This document shows positions 13,701 to 22,700 of a DNA stretch of 64,000 nucleotides, piece after piece; positions within the stretch are counted from its first letter, which is position 1; every line of letters starts with the position of its first letter. Origin of the DNA: Pieris napi (lineage: Eukaryota > Arthropoda > Insecta > Lepidoptera > Pieridae); contig NC_062242.1 of the NCBI RefSeq assembly GCF_905475465.1, positions 3,995,501 through 4,059,500 on the forward strand, read 5' to 3'. The notes beneath the pieces were generated by a model. That model worked only from the letters and a program-made list of their open reading frames with translations. It searched no databases and was not told the origin of the DNA. A program made the translations under genes and the position numbers.

Positions 13701-14300
13701 TTAGAGACAGATATTCTGCGTCCGCAATCCTCAAACTCAGATATAAACGCTGAAAACGTTCCGGAATCACAGACCAAAAGCGTTACACTTTCGCAAGTAG
13801 ATCCGACAAATGTTCCGGAACCTTTTCCATGTAGTTCGCAAGATTCCGGCTTCGAGTCGGTTATCAACAGCCAAGACTTGAGCCAAGACGTCAAAATTGA
13901 TAATTTAAATGCAATACTAGGTAGGAATTTAAAACGACGCGCGGCATCGGCCGATCGGAACCTTAAAAGGTTTAAAGACAGTACAGATTTCGGATCGGTA
14001 GTTGATGAAGATGACGTCAAGCCTCTTAATAAAACGACTAGTGATCCAGATGTAAAAATAGAAAGCATGAATGCGCCACAAAATCGTCATTCGTCGACGA
14101 ATATGGCTATTGCTAGTAGTGATATGAATGATATGTGTATAACTTGCTGTTCAGCCCCTAAATCCGGAGTGTTTGTTCACGGGCGGATAGCGCACATATG
14201 CTGTTGTTTTAAATGCGCGGTCAAGGTTTGGAACAACGCCAAAAGGTGTCCGGTTTGCAATTGTAAAGTTAGTAATGTTTTAAGGGCTGTTGTTATGTAA
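1791..14300 (+). CDS. Mdm2: Mdm2-like E3 ubiquitin-protein ligase
   Basis: Coding exons 1791-1818, 2457-2519, 8837-8949, 10914-11105 and 13644-14300 join in one open frame of 1053 nt (350 aa). The Mdm2 family ubiquitinates p53-type factors. Residues 31-105 are acidic and Ser/Asp-rich, like the Mdm2 central region. Residues 108-132 form a RanBP2-type zinc finger (DYWLCVQC; Cys112, 115, 127, 130, with Asn119-121 between). A basic stretch PPRPKRKNRRK follows. The RING has C297, C300, H311, H316, C320, C323, C334 and C337, the same spacing as the human Mdm2 RING. Residues 14-19 (SRRSST) resemble the Akt-site region of Mdm2. The start is chosen because a strong acceptor ends at 1736, an in-frame TAA lies at 1740 and 1791 is the first ATG after it. 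The N-terminal SWIB domain is not seen. The 5' ends of exons 1 and 3 are the least certain; RING and finger are firm. Confidence 0.82.
3710..3938. mobile_element. Short MITE with TTA target duplication (PIF/Harbinger-like)
   Basis: A 229-bp element with inverted ends GGGTCTGTTTCACAATGTA on the left and the complement on the right (about 40 bp of imperfect inverted repeat). It is flanked by the direct triplet TTA at 3707-3709 and 3939-3941. Three-base TTA/TWA duplications and GGG... ends are typical of PIF/Harbinger (Tourist-type) MITEs. Non-coding; lies in intron 2 of the Mdm2 gene. Confidence 0.7.
4935..7264. mobile_element. Large foldback-type transposable element
   Basis: About 427 bp at 4937-5363 recur as the near-perfect reverse complement at 6838-7264; the outer ends share ATAGACCACAAGCCCATGAA. 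The element is bracketed by an imperfect 17-bp direct repeat (gatNatgttgtcatttc, 4918-4934 and 7265-7281). Within arms and centre the motif GTACGGC occurs seven times (5125, 5266, 5408, 5560, 6731, 6873, 7014) and GCCGTAC six times (5181, 5322, 5786, 6647, 6929, 7070), largely with 141-142 bp periodicity. Long inverted arms built from sub-repeats are the hallmark of foldback elements. No transposase frame is visible, so it is non-autonomous or decayed. The centre (5364-6837) holds an independent hairpin transposon. Family assignment is unknown. Confidence 0.85.
5976..6556. mobile_element. Near-perfect palindromic mariner-type MITE nested in the foldback element
   Basis: A 581-bp element beginning CAGGGCGTCCCAAAGTTATG and ending with its complement, flanked by TA at 5974-5975 and 6557-6558, as expected for Tc1/mariner insertion. 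Almost the whole length pairs with itself: the arms run about 235 bp each and leave only a short loop near 6220-6310. No open reading frame. It inserted into, or was captured by, the larger foldback element. Confidence 0.8.
8413..8467. repeat. Minimal 55-bp hairpin derived from a TA-type MITE
   Basis: Begins CAGTGTAAACTCTTTATAAC and ends with the inverted form (GTTATAAAGAGTTTACCCTG), leaving a loop of about 13 bases. The ends match a fuller element at 12026-12209, so this looks like a deletion derivative of the same pogo/Tigger-like family. Confidence 0.6.
8977..9252. mobile_element. MITE family A, copy 1 (TAA target duplication)
   Basis: 276 bp with inverted ends (G)GGAGCGTTCAAGTATTACGT... 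and ...ACTTGAACGCTCCC, flanked by TAA at 8974-8976 and 9253-9255. Related copies lie at 14669-14959 and 42855-43094. They share internal blocks such as CGTAACGTTTTTCTG and ATTCAATCCCCGCCCCGC. Three-base duplication and short GGGAGCG ends suggest a PIF/Harbinger-type MITE. It starts only 28 bp after the Mdm2 exon 3 donor site. Confidence 0.8.
9331..9376. repeat. Perfect 21-bp-stem palindrome
   Basis: GTTACGTTATGCATTAGATG-G at 9331-9351 pairs without mismatch with 9356-9376 across the 4-base loop CAAT. It lies just outside MITE copy 1 in Mdm2 intron 3, in a GTTACG-rich stretch. It could be a tiny MITE relic or a cruciform-prone sequence. Confidence 0.75.
9875..10432. mobile_element. 558-bp foldback/hairpin transposon
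   Basis: The first about 155 bp, starting TAAGATCCCGATATACAAC, recur as reverse complement at about 10275-10432, ending GTTGTATATCGGGATCTTA. Shared arm blocks include CATATGGGTTGCCTAGCAAA and TTATGGACATATTAAATTAA (as read in the right arm). The AT-rich centre is not coding. The immediate flanks show no clear target duplication. Lies in Mdm2 intron 3; a different family from the element at 4935-7264. Confidence 0.8.
11801..12005 (-). mobile_element. tRNA-derived SINE, minus strand, copy 1
   Basis: Shares about 130 bp with 41041-41185 (for example TTATTTCATAGACAAG, GGTGATCAGC, GTTTGACACATGCCATC, CACCGTAGGAGCAAGTGCT). I recognise this as the complement of a widespread lepidopteran SINE body; the right end (CTCAGGGTCGAGGGTGGCATG) matches the degenerated tRNA-like head. 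It lies in Mdm2 intron 4. Class assignment is from memory; the shared sequence is directly visible. Confidence 0.6.
12026..12209. mobile_element. Pogo/Tigger-like MITE
   Basis: 184 bp with inverted ends CAGTCTAAACTCTTTATAAC and GTTATAAAGAGTGTACACTG, preceded by TA. Internal repeats of TCGTTATA. Same end sequence as the 55-bp hairpin at 8413-8467. Non-coding. Confidence 0.6.
12890..13012 (+). promoter_or_regulatory. Promoter-like or repeat-derived patch in Mdm2 intron 4
   Basis: A GC-richer patch with CTCTCTCGCGCTCGGTC followed by GAGTATAAAAGAGACAG, that is a TATA-box-like sequence at about 12987. The patch starts AATAAGCGCGAGACG and carries a roughly inverted relative (CTCGCGCTCGGTCAAGCTTAT), so it may equally be a small transposon relic. 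No exon with a convincing donor follows directly. Confidence 0.2.
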
Positions 14301-14668
14301 CGAAAGCTAGGAAAAGGTTCAAATTATATCTGTGGTAGTTCTTTGCGAAATATTTTTCAATAACCCTTTTGCCTGATTCGAAAAGTGGTATTTAACTATA
14401 GTACATAGGTTTTATTTCTAGCCATAGCTTTTCATAACATTAATAACAGATCACTTGACATGTCTTCTGCGTCAATTAATAAAAAAAACGTTGGTTGACC
14501 ACGTCTATGATTCACTTTTTAACACATGTCATTTGTCACTTATCATCTCACAATTTGCTTTCATAAGTAAATAGATAAGCAAATTCTTCGTTTTCCCTAG
14601 TTGCGAACAAATGTGATTTTTTTATCGGCAGTGAAAAGCACCTTTCTTAATGAAGCATCTGCTGCTCA

Positions 14669-14959
14669 GGGAGCGTTGAAGTATTACGTCACGCAATTTT
14701 TGGAGATTATTGACCTTCCCCCCCCCCATGTAACGCACCGTAACGTTTTTCTGGACCCAAGTACAGTACTGTATCCAAGTATAGTAAAACGTTTCGTGAC
14801 CACCTAGTGACTCTTTATACCTAAAAGTTACCATTATATGGTGTATAAAGTACTGGAAAGTCAAAAATAATATTAACAATAACGCGTAATTCAATCCCCG
14901 CCCCGCATCGTAACGTTTTACAAAAGGAAATTTTCGTTACGTAATATTTGAACGCTCCC
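14669..14959. mobile_element. MITE family A, copy 2 (TCA target duplication)
   Basis: 291 bp, begins GGGAGCGTTGAAGTATTACG, ends AATATTTGAACGCTCCC, flanked by TCA at 14666-14668 and 14960-14962. Internal sequence closely matches copies at 8977 and 42855, with a small expansion around the CCCCCCCCC run. Open frames across it on both strands are incidental. Sits about 370 bp past the Mdm2 stop codon. Confidence 0.8.
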
Positions 14960-15633
14960 TCATATATAAACACAAAAATTTACATGTCTTATCTGTTATG
15001 AAAAAGAATAATACCATACCGAAATTTGATAGGGCAACGTCCATCCAAAATATATTCATGTAGGTAAACTCTTACTGTAATAGCTTAGTGCGGACGAAGT
15101 TCCATACTCTTTGCTTAGCTCTTTGTTTTTTTTACAAGGTGATTTTTAGGAGACTATCAGAAATAGGCAAGCAAAAACATAAGCAATGCACTAATATCTA
15201 CTCAAATCTACAAAAACCTGGTTAATTTCTAAATTACAAGTAATATCTGTAGAAATGTAATATAAAAAGATAACTGAGAAATGAATCAGTAGGCCAAAAA
15301 TCTAATATTGCGTTTACTAGTTTAATTTATTAATTCCGTTCTAACTCTTTTGTTTTTTAAAGAACTACAATAGTAAAATGTGTCATTGAAAATCATATAA
15401 ATTGATAATACTTCTATATTTACTATTGAGTAACCTATTGAGGTTAAAACAAAAATGGGCAATGTTATAGAACTAATGATAAAGGTTATAACATCCCAGA
15501 AAACTGAAAATGTTGTTTGATACAATCAACAAATGATACTTATAATCTACTATATGCTTAAAATAATACTATGTCAAGCACACTTCATTAGAAAACATCT
15601 TATACTTAATTATAACACCAATTTATTTTATTA

Positions 15634-16136
15634 GGTGGGTTGACATATAGATGGCGCTACTAGTATTAAATTAATATGATAAGCCCTAACCTTCAAAAGA
15701 CATATCCTTATCAACTTCACTTTTCGGTTATTTAAAATTATTTTGTGGATTTTTTTGATGTTTTCGTCCGTAACAGCCTCTTTGGGGGGCTTTCACTGTG
15801 CCCATCGTCCTCGGTGGTCATTACACCTCGTTCAAACTTAGCAAACCACTTCTCAACTGTGGATTTTCCTGATGCAGCGTCTGAGTAATGTTTATCAAGC
15901 CAGACCTTGGCTTCAATAGTATTTCTTCTCCAAAAATCAATGCTTTATTAACACACGAAATTCCTTTTTGTGCATTTTAAGAGAAGAAAAGTTCCTTCAA
16001 AGAAAAAATACTGTATATCTCAAACAAATAGTACGCCAGTTGTCAAATTTATATACGTGTCTTTTGAAGATTAGGGCTAACTAAAAATCATATTAATTTA
16101 ATTCTAGTATCGCCATAATATGTCAGTCAGCCCACC
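15634..16136 (-). mobile_element. Internally deleted mariner transposon (pseudogene of transposase)
   Basis: Inverted ends GGTGGGTTGACATATAGATG on the left and a diverged complement on the right, with flanking TA at 15632-15633 and 16137-16138. Read on the minus strand, the centre encodes remnants of a mariner transposase N-terminus (MHKKEFRVLIKH, then KSTVEKWFAKF-like and TTEDDGH-like segments). Stops and frame breaks interrupt it, and the catalytic domain is missing. A related deletion copy lies at 52703-53342. Confidence 0.75.
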
Positions 16137-17123
16137 TAAAGATAGAAAACTAAAAGGCAAAGCTGCCACTTTTAACGTATTTTCAAGAACCTAACATTCT
16201 GATTAAGCATCTTCAAATTATATTTATTTACCTCTTTGTAAGTGTAGTAGCTTTTGACTACTTTTTTGAGCGAGTGTAGAAATATTTTATAAAATAGTAG
16301 TAGTTGCCACTTTCGCAAAGGTTTCATCAATTTTTTTTAACAAAAAATTAAAAAACTTTTTAAAAATAGTTTAGTTCATTTTGTGTTTTTTTTTAACTTT
16401 AACAATCGGGTTTTATTTAAAAAAAGTTGTTTTTAGGTAATTAAAATTATAATCTGTAACTTATTTGTAACCACCGAAAAAGAGAGATATATTTTATTTT
16501 TACAATACTTAGAATAGTATTAGAATTATATATGTATCTATATTTAATCCCAATTATTTCAGAACTGTAGGGTAATAAATACTTACGGCTTTTTAAGGTT
16601 ATGGTTTTTTGGAACAGATGTTTCCTATACTATACGGTCACTTGACCAAGCTCTAGTGAATGTCATTCCCATGCCAATTCGCGCCCATATAAAGTAATAA
16701 ACATGTATATATTGTATATTATATAATATATTTTGTACAGTGGTCATTTACGTAGGCCAAAATAGATGGTAAAATTAAAAATGTATATATAATTCTATAT
16801 ATACATTGATTTCTTTAAGAAATGTAGGATAATCTAGACTTGCAAAAATATCCCAATCATAGACAAAATAATTCTATAAGTTGACGTCAATTGCTATTCA
16901 TATATATTCCTTACATTTTTAATATCGCTAAATTAGCCAAGCGGAGATTTTCTGAGGAAATTATGCAAATTATTTAACTGTCAATAGAAAATATTCTTGG
17001 TCTTATTATATTAATTACGCTTCTATAATTAATACGACTTTCCTAATTAAAAACCCACCAACTTCCTACCGAAAAGAGGATTTAATATTGTTATAATTTC
17101 TATTTCTATAAAAATAATATTTA

Positions 17124-17145
17124 TAATATATATATATATATATAT
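17124..17145. repeat. AT dinucleotide microsatellite
   Basis: A run of about ten TA units. A longer one lies at 36824-36850 in an otu intron. Confidence 0.8.
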
Positions 17146-19250
17146 TATTGAGGGAACAGGTCACGTGTGAAATGTAAAGTAGTTCTTACGTTTAAACTTG
17201 TAATTAACACTAAGCATTAAAAAAAATGATATAGAAAAAAAATAATAAATAATTTTATTTCAGGCAGTTTGTTTTTTATTTAAGAATTCCTTTTGTTAAG
17301 TTTATTTAAGTAGTTTATTATTATACTGGATCCAGAACTGATTAATAAGTTATTCGCAACTGCAGCAATACATTTTTGTTTAAAGTATTAAAAGTGCTGA
17401 ATAAGCTATATTTAGTTCCATGATAACCGACGAGGGACTTTCTGGTAATACTGGTAAGTTTATTAATATCTCATCTAAAACTAGTCTTAAAAGGAGTTCC
17501 TCATACCCCATTATTTTTACATCTATTTTATTGGTTTGGGCAGGGATCGTGCTGACGATTAAAAAAAATTGATTTAGTTATCGTCGCTAAAATTAGTGAC
17601 ACTTAAAATTTAGACGAGGTTTTGTAGCTTGTATAATGATAGTTATTACAAATATAGGAATGAGATTGAGAAGTTTAGTTCTGTTTCAAAAAAAAATTGG
17701 ACTAACTTTAAACACGTGATTTTTACCACACTGAGGGGCAAATTTAACTGACGTCAGAACACCACGGTCACCCTTTTCTGTCGCCAAAGCATTTCTCTTC
17801 TAAGAAATATAAAAAACTTTATTCATGAGTCATGACAGTAATATGGTAGTGACGAAGTTCATCTATCGCTATTCGCCCCTGTGTTGTGTAAATTACTACG
17901 TGGTACATGGTGCATGTTTAAAATGTACTTATAAACAAACACAAGTCGTACTTAAGTATGCTTGAATGTATGAGTATGTAAATGGATGTGTGTGCGTATA
18001 ATACACTCTGTGATTGGGAGTGTGGCTGAAAGTTGTTATATTTAAAGTAATGTATGTTCTTAATTTCCCACCGTAAGGTAATAGAACTTTACCAATAAAC
18101 TGGGATAACTAAAACGCGTGATTTGCGGAATCTTAAAAGATAATTTATTTTAATAAGCATGAATAAATCAGTGCCAGCTTCTTATTTATGAGCCGTACCG
18201 TTATCTGACGTTCTACGAAAATGAATTATTTTATTTCACTGAGTATTATTTTTGGATTTGTTATGTATTAAGTAAATAAACTAATATGTGAAAATATAAT
18301 AGACCTTCTCGAATCTGTATGGATATTTAATAGAAGTGATTTAGCACTAGCTGGGAATACTGAAACTACCTAAAGGTAAAATAACTTTGGAAATCCAGGA
18401 TCTACTGATGGAGTGTGAAGTTGTTTGTATGCTTATATTTTCTTTATGAGATAAGTATTTGCTAGTCTAGCATAAAGTATATTTATAATTGCCAAATTAT
18501 ATATTTGGATGGATAACGATAGATGTAAATTATTTATATGAATTATGATGGATTTTATTTGGCAAGTGCGTAATCGACTCTTTGTGCCATTGATTTGTCT
18601 TTTCCGTATGAGCAACATGCTCATATGGCTCATCTATGACGAAAATGGAAAAAACATCATTTTTCGTTAATTAATATTCGGACGAACGACCGGGGTTGAC
18701 AATCTCATGCTTAACTTCTAGTCTCATACTGATCAGATTTCAATACCATAATTTTTGTAGAGTCAACCCTACTTAGAGATATCTTTCTGCAATGCTTCCA
18801 TTTAACAAAACTATAGAAGTTGTAAAGGAGTGATTAATTACTCCTCCTATGAAGAGGCTCTTAACAATATTTAAAAGCCATTTAATAGCTTAACAGTGGC
18901 ATGTCTGAATAACATTATTTTAAAAGTATTCAACTATGAAAATCGAGTAGGTAACTTAAGAGGATCGTGGAACACTACAGAAAATATAATATTTTTAAAT
19001 GGAGCAAAGAAGCCTTCGGTACGGCCATAATAGACCATGGACACCCATTTTGCATTTGAGGTAGGGAGATCCTATAATGGTAGCCAACACGGAATGTGTT
19101 AACCGTTTACTTTAATTCTGAAAAAATATTTGCTAATCTCTTAACTCTTGACACGTTTTAATTAATAACCTGGAAACTACCCCTCACTATGCCATAATAT
19201 GTATAGGATTGTGGATTGTAACTTTAGAAACTGATCATTTAAAAAAAAGA

Positions 19251-19599
19251 CTAGCTGACCCGGCAAACGTTGTTATGCCATGTATATTATTTCTAGGAGA
19301 CATTTTTTAGTTTAATAAAAATAACTATCTACTGTATTATAATAAAAAATAGAGGTTGTACGTAGAGGGGTGAAAATTAGGGGATGTATGTATTTTTGTA
19401 TGCTGTATCAAAAAAAACAAAACATTTTATCTAAAAAATAAAAATTTTGGAGGACCACCCTTAACATTTAGGGATTTGAAAGATAGTAGCCGATTCTCAA
19501 ACTTACTGAATATGCATAAAAAAATTCATAGGAATCGGTCGAGTCGTTTTAGAGGAGTATGGGAACGAATATTGTGACACGAGAATTTTATATATTAGA
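19251..19599 (-). mobile_element. Short Helitron-like element, minus strand
   Basis: On the minus strand it begins TCTAATATATAAAATTCTC and ends GTTTGCCGGGTCAGCTAG followed by T, the TC...CTAG(T) ends of Helitron-type elements. The interior contains ATCGGTCGAGTCGTTTTAGA on the plus strand, a block I know from lepidopteran repeats. Similar termini occur at 29384-29811 and 61057-61405. Non-autonomous, no helicase. Confidence 0.6.
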
Positions 19600-20529
19600 T
19601 TACGAATGTTAACTCTCTTTCAAATATAGTTGGTACATGAATTATCATTTTTAGAAATCAAGTTTGTTAAGCAATTTGGTCCCTATTAATACGATACAAC
19701 CTTAATTACATACAAATAATCTACCACGAGTATGTAGTTCGATTCAGGAGAAACTATGTTTCTGACTGGAAAACATTGATTTGTGCAAACACTATCATAT
19801 AAAGATTTTATTGTTAATGTTTTATTTTTCATTTCTATCTACAATTCTCATTTCTTATTCTTTAAAAGTACGCCACAATTAAACTGTGTTTAATTAATAA
19901 TAATACTTATTTCAGTACTTATAACATTTTAGAAGCAACTACGAATTTCTCTAAATTTAGCGTGCAGTCTTTTCCACACAGGAAACCTTCGGAAGCGGGG
20001 AAGGTTAAGGTCGGCAAAAATCAATGTCGACCGCCGTACTACGCTTAGCATTTAGGCTTTAGCTACTAGTTCGTACTTTGTAGGATGTCTGCGTAGATAG
20101 GCACCCTAAGTTACGATTTATTATCTTTGTATGAATAATATTTTTGGCATAAAATTAGATAGCCTCTTAGGTTAAACTTGTAACTGAGCTAACAGTTTAT
20201 AACAGTTGTTTCGTAGGTATATGGGTATTGAAATATAGGTAAAAAATCGTGTATATCAACGTTGGTATAATATAATAATATGACGCTTGAAATATTAAGA
20301 CATAATATATTACGCATTTTAGAGCCTTGTATAACAGTAGAGTTGATAGTTGTGTATGTTGTTTTTGTCATTCTTTGTGTTATACGGCGATATCTTCCAA
20401 TGTGTGCATGAATCATCGATACTGTACTCTGTAGTACATAAGCATAACTAGGTGCGTCGAACTGTCGTGTCTCCGCCGCACCGCGCCACCCCCGATTTAT
20501 CGGCCCGCACCGCATACTACTGCTGTGTT

Positions 20530-20603
20530 TCGAGACAGACAGACAGTCGCATTTGGACCGGCAAGCGAAGTGATCGTGATTTTTCTACCTAACCAATTAA
20601 TAG
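20530..20603 (+). promoter_or_regulatory. Probable first (5'UTR) exon of the thymosin gene
   Basis: A GC-richer segment with GACAGACAGACAGTCGCATT is followed by a near-consensus donor (AATAG|GTAAGTATT, exon end 20603) and contains no ATG. The next acceptor with a good frame on this strand is at 30397, in front of the thymosin start codon. The link across 9.8 kb is inference; the exon might belong to an unseen non-coding transcript. Confidence 0.45.
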
Positions 20604-22564
20604 GTAAGTATTTATATACATATTTTAGTTTATTTTATTAAAATCTTTAAATAAATGTAAATTAATTTATTTTGTAATAAAAAAATATTTTGTAAAAACA
20701 ACGGGTTTTAAGTTTCACAATCAAAAATTTACAATATTTTCTAAAACTTTATTAAGTATTTTGAGTATTTTAATATTTTTTTCCACAATACGTAAGCTGG
20801 TTCGATATGTACGTTGTTTTGTGTCAATTAACGGAACTTATTTTGCCGGGTGGGAGCGGTTGCATGACTTCATCCACACGTACGGTTTTTAAAACAATCT
20901 GTCGTTGTTGCGTGTTGCTGTTCGTTTTGTCCAGTGTATGCGTTTCGATAAGTCATCTATAAAACATTCCCTTCAGTATGAGTAATACGAGATGGCCGTG
21001 GATCGAGGTTTCTTGACGGTTAACTACTTATATGTACCTACATAAAATATACTGATTAAATAACTAGCAAGTTAAAATTCAGAATGTCCTTTCAATACCC
21101 TTTTCGTTATTGAAAGTAGGTGTTTAGTTTAAAAGAAATGTATTTCCGTCAAAACCAATTAAACAATCCGTTTAGGGTGACTTTAGATTAAGGGGGATCG
21201 TTAGCAATGAGTGAGTCATAAAATGCTTTCAAATAGACGTTTCCTAGAAGTTACTAAAACAATGTTATAAAAGATAATTAATATATCTAGATCTTTTACG
21301 GTTCGTTTCCCATGGTACAAAGTTATGTTAATAAATACAATTACTTCGTCGACTAATAAATGGTCATTCAACTCATCCGAAAAACATTTGTAGTTGGAAA
21401 TTTCTTCCAAGTTAAAAAAGGATTAAAAGGACTTAAAAGGATAAGTTCGATGTATCAGGTCAGTCTAAAAATAGACATATGACTAACCCAAACACATGCT
21501 TGACACATCAAGCTGTTTTAAGAATAACTTAAATATAGAGAAACATCTCAAAATCTCAGACATAGTTAACGTACGTGAGTTTTTACTAATTAGTTATCAA
21601 AATACGTGACAAATAGTTAAAACGACATGTTTTTATTCTTTCTTAACAATGAATGAGACTTTGTCATCGATTAAAAATTGCTTAAGATTAGCTCTCCGCA
21701 ATTATAGGTTTCATTGTGTTTATATAGCTCAGACGAAATTGGAAAAAGTGTGTACGTGATGGGCAGCTATGGTAATAAATATATAAATTTTATAGAAAGA
21801 AACGAAGAAAACATTAAAGCCGCTTTCGCCAGTTTCACGCGTCATAGCGTTCTTAAGAGTGATCGCACGTGAAATCTATATTATTGATAATTGCAACGAT
21901 AGATGTATTGAATTTTACAATATGTATAACTATTTAAATATTTAAAAACATTAACTTGTATACTTAGATATAAAATTCTCTAAATATATTGTGTTAGGTT
22001 AATGAGTTCATGTTATGTATTTATATAGTTTTTTTTAAATATTTTTAAGGAGGGGAAAATGTTTTACATACGTGGGAATTGTATTGGATTAGTACAAAAA
22101 AATGAACATGTTAAGTATTTCCATTTTAATGCAATTTACATTCTACTATAGACCTTTCAATATGTTTAAAAGTAGCTATTTCTGGTTTTTGAATTTATTA
22201 AACTCTATAAGCAATAACACTTTTCTTCAGACATAATAACAAAATGTCCACTTCAACCTAATTGTTTACTAGATGATACCTCAAAACTACATTGTTTTCA
22301 TCATTTGACATTTTAAAATGCTTATTCAATATAATTTTCCTGTCTTAGATATCAGTCAGTTGAATATGAATCAGAATAATAAACATAACTGTACTAACGG
22401 CCTCATTAGCACGTATTATAATCACATTGAAACGGTTAAAGATTTTCTTATTTTATGGGTAATTAAAGTACTTTCAAAACTTTTAATAATAATTACATTT
22501 CGGTAATAAATGTTTTTATACAAGTAAAATATCTCTATTGTGTGACTGTTATTATCTGCTCAGA

Positions 22565-22700
22565 CAGGACAGTGGCCTGTGAAAGAGAACCTAAAGGGAA
22601 GAAAGGGATGCAAAAGCTTCCCGAATAGAATCGATTGAGAGCAAACAGCCCTAATGCCTAAGGGATACCGGTTTGCGGGGGTGCGTTGCGTACTACGGAA
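22565..22700. other. GC-rich island of unknown nature
   Basis: A 135-bp stretch of markedly higher GC and G-rich composition (CAGTGGCCTGTGAAAGAGAA ... CGGTTTGCGGGGGTGCGTTG) set in very AT-rich DNA. It has no long open frame and I cannot place it in rRNA or a known repeat. It could be an old transposon or pseudogene fragment. Confidence 0.3.

Larger units (their letters stand above)
14301..20520. other. Intergenic region between Mdm2 and thymosin
   Basis: No gene seen. It holds the MITE at 14669-14959, the mariner remnant at 15634-16136, an AT microsatellite and the Helitron-like element at 19251-19599; the rest is AT-rich unique sequence. Open frames here are short, AT-rich and without recognisable motifs. 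Confidence 0.6.

Noticed and set aside
13640..14068. 142-codon minus-strand frame
   Set aside because: Shadow of the last Mdm2 exon; the plus-strand frame has the basic region and RING.
20189..20515. 108-codon minus-strand frame
   Set aside because: No domain and lies next to the proposed thymosin 5'UTR exon; GC-richer promoter sequence explains the open frame.
22565..22700. rRNA fragment
   Set aside because: Considered because of composition, but I could not match it to any rRNA segment with confidence.
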